64,000 bases of DNA from the NCBI GenBank assembly GCA_021647405.1, contig JAKIUU010000001.1, positions 102,625-166,624 on the forward strand, read 5' to 3'. Positions 55,518 through 63,865 of the stretch are shown here, in pieces. The first letter of the stretch is position 1. Every line of letters starts with the position of its first letter. Origin of the DNA: Flavobacteriaceae bacterium. Its GTDB lineage: Bacteria; Bacteroidota; Bacteroidia; Flavobacteriales; Flavobacteriaceae. A program made the position numbers and the translations under genes. The notes under the pieces are model-generated. The model did no database searches. It was not told where the DNA came from and saw nothing but the letters and a program-made list of their open reading frames with translations.

Positions 55518-56450
55518 ATGATTTACCCCCTCAAATCTACCAGTCTTACTGGTAACGCATGCGCCTATGTGGCGCCTTTTTCTCGCCTTAATTTTAAGAT
55601 TTTCTTATCATTTATTCTTTTTAGTTTTTCTGTTATTGTAACAGGTCAAAGAATTCAAACTGTTGGCATTAACAGTAAGGTTAAATCTAAAAGTACCAAA
55701 GGTGTTTCTGTTTCTCCTGCTCATTTTAACTTGAGTCTAAATCCTGGAGAAACTAAAACTTATAAAATAACTGTCAATAACTCAACTGATTTCAAAAAAC
55801 AATTTCAGGTAAATGTATATGATTTTGATATGACAGGAAGAGGTAAAAGTAATTTTTTACCTGCAGGAGATGGCAAGTACTCATTGTCAAAATGGCTAAA
55901 CATTTCGCCTACATTTATAGAATTAAGTCCCCGACAAAAAAGGGAAGTTACTTTTACCATTACTGTACCAACATCTGACAGTGGTTTTAAATCGGCTTGG
56001 AGCATAATAATGCTCGAAGAACAGAAACCCAGACTAAAAATTGGCAATTCCAACAGAGATGGCAATACAATTGCTTTGGGTATTGTACCCACTTTTGCAT
56101 TTGGTGTTTTTGTTTACCAAAACCCACCCAATGTTTTAACACATAAAATTGAGATTACAAACTTCTCATTTGAGAATAAAAATGAAAATAAAGTTATTTT
56201 TATTGAGGCTCAAAATAAAGGAGATGGTATTGCTTATTGTACATCTTATATAGATTTAACAAATCTTGAAACGGGCATGCAGCAACGTTTAAAAGTAAAA
56301 CGTTTTACAATAGTACCTGATTTAATTAGAGATTTTATTTTCCAACTTCCAGATAAAATGCCCCAAGGCAAATATTTGGCAATTGGTGTCTTAGATTATG
56401 GAAGTGCAGAAGAGATACAAGCGGCAAAATTAGAATTTGAAATAAACTAA
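55518..56450 (+). CDS. Periplasmic PapD-like chaperone of the fibre locus
   Basis: 310 residues. The hydrophobic signal segment FKIFLSFILFSFSVIVTGQ lies at about 26-44, preceded by an unusually long polar leader. Domain 1 (about 55-160) is an Ig-like sandwich with GVSVSPAHFNLSLNPGETKTY and ISPTFIELSPRQKREVTF, the edge-strand and proline-rich pattern of PapD and DUF916-type chaperones; domain 2 (about 170-310) is a second beta-sandwich (FGVFVYQN, FIEAQNKGDGIAYCTSYI). PapD family members hold unfolded pilins in the periplasm. It opens a four-gene plus-strand locus. No closer family can be read. Confidence 0.72.
   Translation: MIYPLKSTSLTGNACAYVAPFSRLNFKIFLSFILFSFSVIVTGQRIQTVGINSKVKSKSTKGVSVSPAHFNLSLNPGETKTYKITVNNSTDFKKQFQVNVYDFDMTGRGKSNFLPAGDGKYSLSKWLNISPTFIELSPRQKREVTFTITVPTSDSGFKSAWSIIMLEEQKPRLKIGNSNRDGNTIALGIVPTFAFGVFVYQNPPNVLTHKIEITNFSFENKNENKVIFIEAQNKGDGIAYCTSYIDLTNLETGMQQRLKVKRFTIVPDLIRDFIFQLPDKMPQGKYLAIGVLDYGSAEEIQAAKLEFEIN
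55540..55580 (+). promoter_or_regulatory. Twin hairpins inside the leader of the chaperone frame
   Basis: CCAGT/ACTGG (55540-55552, CTT loop) is followed by GCGCC/GGCGC (55561-55575, TATGT loop) and then CTTTTTCT, a terminator-like layout within the first 20 codons. It may be a transcription attenuator; it may also be why the first codons are more GC-rich than the gene. The ATG at 55518 is still the only start in frame. Confidence 0.4.
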
Positions 56451-56497
56451 ATTTTTATAATAACTTGAATTATTAATTATTAAACCCCCTTTTATTT

Positions 56498-57277
56498 ATG
56501 AAGAAAATTTCTTACTTAGTAGTTGCCTTTTTAATTTTTGGAGCTACAAGCCTTCGGGCTCAATTGATTGACGAGAAAGACGTCACAATTACAATGGACT
56601 TGCAACCAGTGTTGCAGTTAGACATGACAACTCCTGATCAAATCGAATTTGTATTCGATAACATCAACGAGTATTTTGCGGGTATAACCCATTACGGTGC
56701 CACCATCTTAAAAGTTAGTTCAACTGTTAGTTGGGACTTATACGCTGTAGGCAGATCTTCTGGATCTAATGGGGCCGGTTTTTGGGACCAACAAATTGCC
56801 TATGGCAGTGGTACCAATACCAATGCTATCGCTAATTTACCTATTAGTTTATTAGAATTAAGACAATCGCAACCTAATGCAGGTGCTTCTGCTGCTGCTT
56901 TAGCTAGCTATGCAGATTATAGTGCTTCTTTTACAGCTGCTGGTACTCCTAGTGGACAAAATAGTTTGTATGTTAATGGTGGAAGTAATACACCTCCTTC
57001 TTTAGCTGACAAATATATTGGTGGCCATGCGGGTACTACAGGTACAGGCGATTTTTTACCCGGTGGTAGTTATTTAACCCAAACAGGTACAACTTCTAAT
57101 TACTATTATTCTATGGATTATAGGATTTTACCTGGTTTACCAGCAATTTTTCCCAATGCTTATTCAGCTGATGGATTAACTGCTCAAGATATAGTTACAG
57201 CTAATGCCGCTGGTAATTATGCAGAACCTGGTGTTTATACCATGTTTGTACAATATGTTTTATTAGAAGATCAATAA
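56498..57277 (+). CDS. Secreted fibre-subunit-like protein 1
   Basis: 259 residues. Signal peptide to about residue 22 (ATSLRAQ). Mature part is rich in Gly, Ser, Thr, Ala and Asn with almost no Lys. Motifs VFDNINEYFAGITHYGA, ILKVSSTVSWDLYAVG (about 65-82) and the C-terminal EPGVYTMFVQYVLLEDQ match the second small protein at the same ends. The ending strand, G-V-Y-x-x-x-V-x-Y, is like that of archaic (Csu/DUF4402) pilins. Probably the major subunit, since a strong terminator follows. It belongs to no family I recognise. Confidence 0.68.
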   Translation: MKKISYLVVAFLIFGATSLRAQLIDEKDVTITMDLQPVLQLDMTTPDQIEFVFDNINEYFAGITHYGATILKVSSTVSWDLYAVGRSSGSNGAGFWDQQIAYGSGTNTNAIANLPISLLELRQSQPNAGASAAALASYADYSASFTAAGTPSGQNSLYVNGGSNTPPSLADKYIGGHAGTTGTGDFLPGGSYLTQTGTTSNYYYSMDYRILPGLPAIFPNAYSADGLTAQDIVTANAAGNYAEPGVYTMFVQYVLLEDQ

Positions 57278-57301
57278 ACCTTATTGTATAATAAATTATT
57301 T

Positions 57302-57337
57302 AAAGGATGTAGCTTATTTTTAGCTACATCCTTTTTT
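57302..57337 (+). terminator. Strong intrinsic terminator between subunit genes
   Basis: A perfect 13-bp stem: arms 57302-57314 and 57322-57334 with a 7-base loop, then T to 57337. The next gene starts only 10 bp later, so part of the transcripts must read through. Likely sets a high subunit-1 to downstream ratio. Confidence 0.92.
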
Positions 57338-57347
57338 ACAATAATCA

Positions 57348-57965
57348 ATGAAAATAAATAAACATCTTATTTGGCTTGCTATTTTGGTGTGGTTTCCTTT
57401 TTTTACCAATGCCCAATTACATTGTGGTTTGGTAGAGTTTGTGCCCAATACCAGCGAAAGTAATATGTTAACTTTTGATACGCCTGCCAAATATCAAGGA
57501 GGCATAACAATAAATGGCGCTGCCCGTTTAAAAATTAATGTCAAAGATCAGACCGTTCCAGACCCGCTCTGTTCATGGAATTTGACCCTGTTAATTAACA
57601 ATAATCCTGGTGCTGGCACTCCTAATAATGAATGGGAAGTACTTACAAGTTATGGCAATGGATTGGGCAATAACCCCTTAATAAAAACATTGCAAATTAG
57701 GGTACGCAATGCTTGTGCCACATCTCCCTCTGATGGTGTCTTTCAAACTTTTACCACCACCTCAGACATTATTGATATCATTGCTGCTTTACTACCCATT
57801 ACCCCAGCAGGAAGCTGTACAACTAATGTTAACAGCCCTGGGAATTATATTAATAATTATGACGAATTTCATTTTGATATTGACATAAGGGTTGTTCCTA
57901 AATTTGCTTTCAACCCAGGAATTTTTCAATTAAACCTAAGATTTCACTTAGAAGAAAACCCTTAA
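57348..57965 (+). CDS. Secreted fibre-subunit-like protein 2
   Basis: 205 residues. Signal peptide to about residue 22 (FFTNAQ). Four Cys appear at HCG (24), LCSWNL, NACATSP and GSCTTN, enough for two disulfides. FDTPAKYQGGITINGAARLKI and CSWNLTLLI parallel subunit 1, and the end NPGIFQLNLRFHLEENP parallels its C-terminus. It is probably a minor or tip subunit. The start lies 10 bp after the terminator. I know no named family. Confidence 0.68.
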   Translation: MKINKHLIWLAILVWFPFFTNAQLHCGLVEFVPNTSESNMLTFDTPAKYQGGITINGAARLKINVKDQTVPDPLCSWNLTLLINNNPGAGTPNNEWEVLTSYGNGLGNNPLIKTLQIRVRNACATSPSDGVFQTFTTTSDIIDIIAALLPITPAGSCTTNVNSPGNYINNYDEFHFDIDIRVVPKFAFNPGIFQLNLRFHLEENP

Positions 57966-57971
57966 TTTGCT

Positions 57972-60956
57972 GTGTTTAATTACCCTTCTTTTTTAACTAA
58001 ATACCGTTTCTTTGCTTTCTATTTTATATTGGTGCTAAGTTTTTTTTCGTCACAAAAAACCATAGCTCAAGAGAGTCCCTTTAAGTTGGGTGTGGTAAGT
58101 ATTGCACCTATCGAAAAAATTTATACACATCTTATAAAAAAAGAAATGGCACTAAAAGAAGGTGAAATTATTTCTAATGTATTAAAAGTTTACAACAACA
58201 GTTTAGTTCCGATAGAATTTAAATTAGATATTACAAAACCAAAATATTGGTCTTCTTTAGACGAACAAAATAAAATTTATACAGCAACTCCCAGAGACAC
58301 TTTAATCATCCCTATTATTCTCGTTCCTTACAAATTAAACAAAGGAAGAGGTGACGTAATTATCAATGTCTTTTTATTAGACACAGACAGGCAACAAATT
58401 GCTAATAACTTCTTTACTTTAAGAACAAAAAAAACAGTTTCTTGGAATATTAATTTAAAATCAGAAAACAAACTCTATTTTAAAAATGACGAAACATCCA
58501 AAAAATTATCTTACTCTATAACAAATACGGGGAATTCTAAACAAGATCTCTTTGTTAGTTACAAAACTTTAAAAGGTAATCTTAATATTACTGACACGCT
58601 AAAACACATTATAAAAAACCCAAATTTAACCTTAAATTTAAATGCAGATGAGTCGGCAACATTTGATTATCTAATATCTGAAATTGATCAAAAAAATAGA
58701 AATGTAAAAAAAGTATCTTTAGATAGCTACATACCCAATGGCAATTTAGACTATAAAAAACACAGCCTTTTTATAAATACAAGTCAGACCAAAGTTCTCG
58801 AAAAAAATGCACAACGAAAGGACTTAAAGGTCGATTTCATTAAACTTCCCAACCTGGTTGTTGCAGAAAATTACGGATACCCTTCCTTGCCTTTAACTTT
58901 AGAGTTAAACGCTCAAAACATATTAGAAAATAATGCTTTTATGTCTATAAATTTAAGGGGGTTCAAACAAATAAACGAAAGGGCAAGTTTGGCTTATTAT
59001 ACCCAATTAAATTATAATAAAGCTTATTTCTCAAGCGATCCGTTTAACAATGCCACATGGTATGTGGGATATTATGACGATGTTAAAACAATAGAGGTTG
59101 GACAAATAAGTGCTAATATTATGGGCCTGTCAAGTTCTGGTAACGGTTTAAAACTCTCATACAAATATTTGAGAAATCATAAAACAAGTATTTTTTATTT
59201 AAATAACAACCGAAATACCATAACCAATACAAAATCATTTGGAATAAACCATACTTACAAACCACTCGAAAATTTTAAAATAATTGCTACTATGGGCAGA
59301 AATGAACGGGCATTTAAAAATAGGAATACAACTATTTTCTCTCTTCAGCCTTCGCTTAATTTTCTCAAAAAACATTACTTAACATTAACAACAGCCCTTT
59401 CTTTAAGAACCGATGATTTAATACAAAATACCATACACGGTTATTTGTTTGGAGCTACCTATAATGCAAATTTTCTAAAAAAACAGCTAAAAGTAAGTTT
59501 GAATACACGTTATAACGATAAATATTTTGGTCTAGGTTCTTTCGAAAGGCTAAACTTTAACCACCGAAGCAGTTTCATAATAAACCCCAAATGGAGCGTT
59601 AATGTCAATAATTTTTATCAGAATGTTAGCCTATTTAATTTAAATACAAATTCAGACCCTACAAGACAAGAAATTTTATTTAATAGTGCCATTTTTAATA
59701 CAACAAATAAATCTGGGAATTTACAACCAGGTATTTTTTATGAATACTCAAACTACCCACTTAATAAATTAATTTCGCGTGGTGTGAGCTTTAGAATTTC
59801 AAAATTTGATTTTAGCCAAAATGTCTTTTCTGCCATAAATATAAAAGCTGGTTATAGCCACCCTCTTGAAACTTCAGAAAATAAAGATTATTTCACTTTT
59901 CAGTTTTCTACGCTATTGCGTTATAAAGTTTGGAATTTTAATACCAAATATAATTATGGGTTTATAACTTCAACAAATACTTTTACACAGTCAAACAATA
60001 ATATTACACCACAATCTTTAAGACTTTCGTTACAAAATCAATATGCTTTTAAAAACCGACACCTACTTTTAGATACCAATATGGTTTACAGCTATATAAA
60101 TGTATTTAAAAACCACAGTATAGGTGTGTTTCCTACCTTATATTATTTTACCGATAGCGGATGGCGGTTTAGTTTAAACTCTAGTTATTCATTTAGCACC
60201 CGAAATTTTACAAATACATTTATAAATCCTTTTAACACAAGTTCTAATAATATTTTAAATACAGGCCCTACAATTAACAGTGACTTTACATTGGGCTTTA
60301 GTTTAAAAAAGGATTTTGGTGTTCCCATTCCTTTTTTAGAAAAAAATGCAGCAACCATCACCATTCAATCTTTTTATGACTTAGACGGAAATGGTATTAA
60401 AAATATAAATGAAGAAGCCAGTATTGGAAATGTTGTTGTTAAAGTTGGAAAGTATGAAGTAATAACAAACAAAAATGGCAAAGCTGTTTTAAAAAATATT
60501 CCCATTAAAAAACACAGTTTTAAGGTTATTCCTCTTGAAAAACTTGACGGATGGTTCCCTAAAGTTAACGATTCTATAATTATTGATAACGATGGTATTG
60601 CGACCATCCCTTTTGTTAGAGGCGTAAAAATATATGGTGATATTATTTTAGACAGACAAAAAATTGCCATTGTAGATGATAAAGAAATAGACCTATCGCG
60701 TATTAAAATATCGGCCTTTAATAACAATAAAGTTTACAATACTCTTACCGATAAAAAAGGGCGTTTTGAATTTTATTTACCCAACGGAAATTATATTATT
60801 ACAATGGACGAAAACGTTTTAGGAAACACCTATAAAATTGCACGAAATAACATTCCTGTAAGTCTTAAAAAGACACAAAATGGCATATACGTCTCTTTTT
60901 ATGTTATTGAAAATAGGCGAAAGGTTATTATTAAAGATTTTAACAAAAAGAATTAA
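57972..60956 (+). CDS. Large outer-membrane beta-barrel, usher-like assembly protein
   Basis: 994 residues from a GTG start, 6 bp after subunit 2. Signal peptide to about residue 33 (KTIAQ). Residues about 35-290 are two Ig-like sandwiches (NVLKVYNNSLVPIEFKLDI; SYSITNTGNSKQDLFVSY), similar in idea to the chaperone. About 300-795 are long amphipathic strands with aromatic girdles (for example LAYYTQLNYNKAYF), an outer-membrane barrel of some 24 strands. About 797-905 is an SdrD-B-like domain starting FYDLDGNGIKNINEEA, and 905-994 a CarboxypepD-like one. Size and domain order recall ushers, but I see no FimD-family motif. Confidence 0.7.
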   Translation: MFNYPSFLTKYRFFAFYFILVLSFFSSQKTIAQESPFKLGVVSIAPIEKIYTHLIKKEMALKEGEIISNVLKVYNNSLVPIEFKLDITKPKYWSSLDEQNKIYTATPRDTLIIPIILVPYKLNKGRGDVIINVFLLDTDRQQIANNFFTLRTKKTVSWNINLKSENKLYFKNDETSKKLSYSITNTGNSKQDLFVSYKTLKGNLNITDTLKHIIKNPNLTLNLNADESATFDYLISEIDQKNRNVKKVSLDSYIPNGNLDYKKHSLFINTSQTKVLEKNAQRKDLKVDFIKLPNLVVAENYGYPSLPLTLELNAQNILENNAFMSINLRGFKQINERASLAYYTQLNYNKAYFSSDPFNNATWYVGYYDDVKTIEVGQISANIMGLSSSGNGLKLSYKYLRNHKTSIFYLNNNRNTITNTKSFGINHTYKPLENFKIIATMGRNERAFKNRNTTIFSLQPSLNFLKKHYLTLTTALSLRTDDLIQNTIHGYLFGATYNANFLKKQLKVSLNTRYNDKYFGLGSFERLNFNHRSSFIINPKWSVNVNNFYQNVSLFNLNTNSDPTRQEILFNSAIFNTTNKSGNLQPGIFYEYSNYPLNKLISRGVSFRISKFDFSQNVFSAINIKAGYSHPLETSENKDYFTFQFSTLLRYKVWNFNTKYNYGFITSTNTFTQSNNNITPQSLRLSLQNQYAFKNRHLLLDTNMVYSYINVFKNHSIGVFPTLYYFTDSGWRFSLNSSYSFSTRNFTNTFINPFNTSSNNILNTGPTINSDFTLGFSLKKDFGVPIPFLEKNAATITIQSFYDLDGNGIKNINEEASIGNVVVKVGKYEVITNKNGKAVLKNIPIKKHSFKVIPLEKLDGWFPKVNDSIIIDNDGIATIPFVRGVKIYGDIILDRQKIAIVDDKEIDLSRIKISAFNNNKVYNTLTDKKGRFEFYLPNGNYIITMDENVLGNTYKIARNNIPVSLKKTQNGIYVSFYVIENRRKVIIKDFNKKN

Positions 60957-60974
60957 TTGATTTTATAAAGATTA

Positions 60975-61712
60975 TTACACTTTAATAGAAGCCGAAATTC
61001 TTTTATACACTCCTTCTTTGAGCTTTTCTCGTATCTCAGAAAAGGCTTTAAGGGTTACGTCAATATCGTCAAGAGTATGGGTTGTTGTAGGTATAAGTCG
61101 CAATAATATCAATCCTTTTGGGATGACTGGATATACAACGATGGAACAAAAGATGCCATAATTTTCTCTCAAATCTTTAACCATTACCATGGCTTCAGGA
61201 ATCTCTCCTTCTAAAAAAACAGGAGTAACACAAGTATTTGTAGCGCCTATATTAAACCCTTTTTCTTTTAAACCATTTTGCAAGGCGTTTGTATTCTCCC
61301 AAAGTTTATCTTTTAATTCTGGCATTGTACGCAACATATCTAAGCGTTTTAAAGCCCCTTTTACCATGGGCATTGGCAATGACTTGGCAAATATTTGAGA
61401 ACGCATATTATACTGTAAATACTGAATAACCTCTTTATCTGCTGCAAAAAAAGCACCAATACCAGCCATTGACTTTGCAAAAGTGGCAAAATACACATCT
61501 ATATCGTCTTGAACACCTTGTTCTTCGCCAGTTCCTGCACCCGTTTTTCCTAAGGTTCCAAAGCCATGTGCATCATCAACCAATAACCTAAAATTGTATC
61601 TTTTCTTTAAGGCAACTATCTCTTTTAATTTACCTTGCTCCCCACGCATCCCAAAGACTCCTTCAGAAATTACCAATATGCCACCGCCATTTTCACTGGC
61701 TAATTTTCCAGA
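60975..61712 (-). pseudogene. PLP-dependent aminotransferase (KBL/SPT type), N-terminal part missing
   Basis: Only the C-terminal ~245 residues are homologous: GGGILVISEGVFGMRGEQG, then LLVDDAHGFGTLGKTGAG (PLP-ring Asp and His) and STFAKS-like FATFAKSMAGIGAFFAAD (Schiff-base Lys). This is the alpha-oxoamine synthase family (serine palmitoyltransferase, KBL, BioF), of about 400 residues. Upstream of about 61,712 on the minus strand the reading stays open to 61,910 but is unrelated sequence (antisense of an Ig-like fragment). The missing N-terminal ~165 residues mark the first join. In an intact genome it would be an intact gene, probably for sphingolipid synthesis. Confidence 0.88.
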
Positions 61713-62053
61713 TCCAACGGATATTATTGTAGCAATATCATTCCCAACAAGTACAAATATTGCACCCAGTACATCTAGTGATACAAAAAAGGTGAACAGC
61801 ATCATTGGAGCTATTAATGGACTTCCCTCTCTGGGTAATGGTACACATATAGTGAATACCATGTACTGGCCATCAGGGGATAATACCATCACTGTTTCGG
61901 GTACTGTCACTGATAATAATGGATTTTTAATATCTACACTGGGAGTTAATTTGAATCTAAATACTAAGACAGAGCCTGGGCTTGCATGGGCAACTCATAC
62001 AAATGTATATTCAGATTCAACAACCACAGATGGATCTGGTGCATTTACATTTA
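61711..62053 (+). other. Fragment of an Ig-like repeat surface protein, no start or end
   Basis: In the frame from about 61,711 there are some 113 codons that read as one beta-sandwich repeat: TITVSGTVTDNNGFL, then ISTLGVNLNLNTKT, and STTTDGSGAFTFTL. This is the Big/Ig-like layout of surface adhesins of methanogenic archaea and some bacteria. It has no start, no signal peptide and no stop of its own: upstream it joins the reverse of an aminotransferase and downstream it runs in the mod sequence. The source is uncertain. Confidence 0.6.
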
Positions 62054-62057
62054 CACT

Positions 62058-62081
62058 CGTTATGTTTTGCTGTACATATCG
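62058..62081. promoter_or_regulatory. Inverted repeat upstream of modE, candidate ModE operator
   Basis: CGTTATGT (62058-62065) and ACATATCG (62074-62081) pair with one mismatch around 8 bases, resembling the CGxTATAT...ATATxxCG architecture of ModE sites. It lies immediately before the modE start, fitting autoregulation by molybdate. Confidence 0.5.
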
Positions 62082-62084
62082 GAG

Positions 62085-62474
62085 ATGGGACATAAAAAGA
62101 CACGAACAAAAGAACCTGAACCGGGATTTCATGGTCGGGTATGGCTTGAGGGTGAGGAAGGAACTTTTATCGGCTTTGGCCGGGCCATACTCCTTGAAAA
62201 AATACGGGACCTAGGCTCCATTGCCAAGGCCACCAAGGAGATGAGAATGTCCTACAAACATGGCTGGAGCCTTGTTAAATCCATGGAACGCCAGGCAGGA
62301 TCGCCAGTTGTTGTCACCAGTCGTGGGGGCAAAAATGGCGGAGGAGCGACTATCACCTCAACCGGAGAACAGCTCCTTACCTGGTTTTGGCGTGTGCAAG
62401 AAAAACTTGAGACATTACTCGCCGAAGAAACAGCCCTGTGGCTTAAGGAGAAAAAAGAAAATGCCCCCTCATAA
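62085..62474 (+). CDS. modE: ModE-type molybdate-responsive regulator, DNA-binding domain only
   Basis: 129 residues from the ATG at 62085 (MGHKKTRTKEP); a frame from 61986 exists, but its first 33 codons are the alien Ig-like fragment. Winged-helix core: GFGRAILLEKIRDLGSIAK, then MSYKHGWSLVKSME and the glycine-rich wing RGGKNGGGATITSTG. The two C-terminal molybdate-binding (MOP) domains of E. coli ModE are absent, as in many Desulfobacterota and other bacteria. There is no well-placed Shine-Dalgarno (GGAG abuts the ATG). Its stop overlaps the modA start by 14 bp. Confidence 0.88.
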   Translation: MGHKKTRTKEPEPGFHGRVWLEGEEGTFIGFGRAILLEKIRDLGSIAKATKEMRMSYKHGWSLVKSMERQAGSPVVVTSRGGKNGGGATITSTGEQLLTWFWRVQEKLETLLAEETALWLKEKKENAPS

Positions 62475-63201
62475 ACGACTTACATCCTGGCTCTGTCTCG
62501 CCCTTCTCATCATCAGCGCACCCGCGTGGGCCGAGAACAATCTTGCCATTGCCACGGCCGTGAACTTTATCAATCCCATGACAGAACTGACCGGCACCTT
62601 TACCAGTCAGCATAATATCAAAACAGATGTAAGCTATGGCTCCTCCGGCAAACTCTTTGCCCAAATGGAACATGGCGCCCCCTACGATATATTCCTCTCA
62701 GCCGACCGTAAACGCCCGCAAATCCTTCATGAACAAGGGATTTGTGGCCAGCCATTCAGCTACGCCCAAGGCTCCATTGTCCTCTGGTCGGGTAAACAGA
62801 TAACCTTCTCCTCATGGCAAAAGGCGTTGCAAAACAGCACAGGGAAAATAGCTATCGCCAGCCCCGAGTCCGCCCCCTACGGCGAAGAGGCTTACGGGGC
62901 ACTTATTGCGCAAAACCTTGTACAAAGGGTAAAACCACAACTCATCTATGGTCAATCGGTGGGTCAAACCTTTCTGTTTGCGGCAAAAGGCGGCGCATCC
63001 TTCAGCTTTATTGCCCTATCCCAGGCCATTTCTACCGATGGCAAAAAAGGGTTTTACCTCCCCGTACCAGAGGCAAAACCAGTGGAGCAATGGGGTTGCA
63101 TTGCCATCAAAGCCAAATCCCGAGACTCAGCTCAGGAATTCAAAACATTTTTACTGTCTGCAGAGGGTCGTCATATTTCCATGAAATACGGGTACAGGTG
63201 A
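62461..63201 (+). CDS. modA: Molybdate ABC transporter substrate-binding protein
   Basis: From ATG 62461 the protein is 246 residues with a clear Sec signal (LTSWLCLALLIISAPAWA). AATAVNFINPMTEL-type start (seen as AIATAVNFINPMTEL), YGSSGKLFAQMEHGAPYDIFLS, and later GKIAIASPESAPYGEEAY are ModA signatures for the oxyanion site. Longer upstream frames to 62260 read through modE and are rejected. Periplasmic binding of molybdate or tungstate. Confidence 0.95.
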   Translation: MPPHKRLTSWLCLALLIISAPAWAENNLAIATAVNFINPMTELTGTFTSQHNIKTDVSYGSSGKLFAQMEHGAPYDIFLSADRKRPQILHEQGICGQPFSYAQGSIVLWSGKQITFSSWQKALQNSTGKIAIASPESAPYGEEAYGALIAQNLVQRVKPQLIYGQSVGQTFLFAAKGGASFSFIALSQAISTDGKKGFYLPVPEAKPVEQWGCIAIKAKSRDSAQEFKTFLLSAEGRHISMKYGYR

Positions 63202-63202
63202 G

Positions 63203-63865
63203 ATGGACTACGCGCCCCTTATCCTCTCCCTTAAACTGGCGTCCATCACTACGGTGGGACTGCTTTTAATCGGCGCACCACTGGCCTATCTCCTTGTCTT
63301 CTTCCCCATGCGGGGCAAGATATTTATTGATTCCATCCTGGGACTGCCACTGGTATTGCCCCCCACGGTGTTTGGCTTTTTTCTGCTGATACTGATGGGT
63401 TCCGAGGGTGTGGTGGGACGTTTGCACGAAGCAGCCCTTGGTCGTCCATTGATCTTCACCTTTGGCGGTATTGTTGTGGCTGCCATGCTTCACGGTATCC
63501 CCTATGTTATTCAACCCCTGAAATCTACCTATGCCAAACTCGACCCGCGTCTCCTTGAGTCGGCTGCGGTGCTTGGTTGCTCAAAGACAGCCAGTTTTTT
63601 TCGGGTGATTCTGCCCAACTCATTACCCGGCATTGCTGGTGCAGCCATCCTGACCTTTGCCCACACCATGGGAGAGTTTGGAGTTATTCTGATGATTGGT
63701 GGCTCCATCCCCGGTGAAACCAAAGTGGCCTCCATTGCCATCTATGAATTTGTCGAGGCCATGCGTTACCAGGAGGCGTGGCAGCTTTCCCTTGCCCTGC
63801 TGGCAATAAGCTATCTGATCCTCCTCACCTTCCATCTTTTAAACCGGAAACAGTATGGCCGTTGA
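63203..63865 (+). CDS. modB: Molybdate ABC transporter permease
   Basis: 220 residues with five helices. LPPTVFGFFLLILMG near residue 52 and the EAA coupling loop ESAAVLGCSKTASFFRVILP near 118 define ModB. It starts 1 bp after the modA stop; the reading ends inside modC. The gene uses many G/C-ending codons, unlike the rest of the window. Confidence 0.95.
   Translation: MDYAPLILSLKLASITTVGLLLIGAPLAYLLVFFPMRGKIFIDSILGLPLVLPPTVFGFFLLILMGSEGVVGRLHEAALGRPLIFTFGGIVVAAMLHGIPYVIQPLKSTYAKLDPRLLESAAVLGCSKTASFFRVILPNSLPGIAGAAILTFAHTMGEFGVILMIGGSIPGETKVASIAIYEFVEAMRYQEAWQLSLALLAISYLILLTFHLLNRKQYGR

Noticed and set aside
60975..61910. A complete 311-residue aminotransferase
   Set aside because: The first ~65 residues of that frame are the antisense of an Ig-like coding fragment; the true N-terminal domain is absent.
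62260..63201. A longer ModA beginning at 62260
   Set aside because: That extension overlaps modE in another frame; the signal peptide starts at the ATG at 62461.
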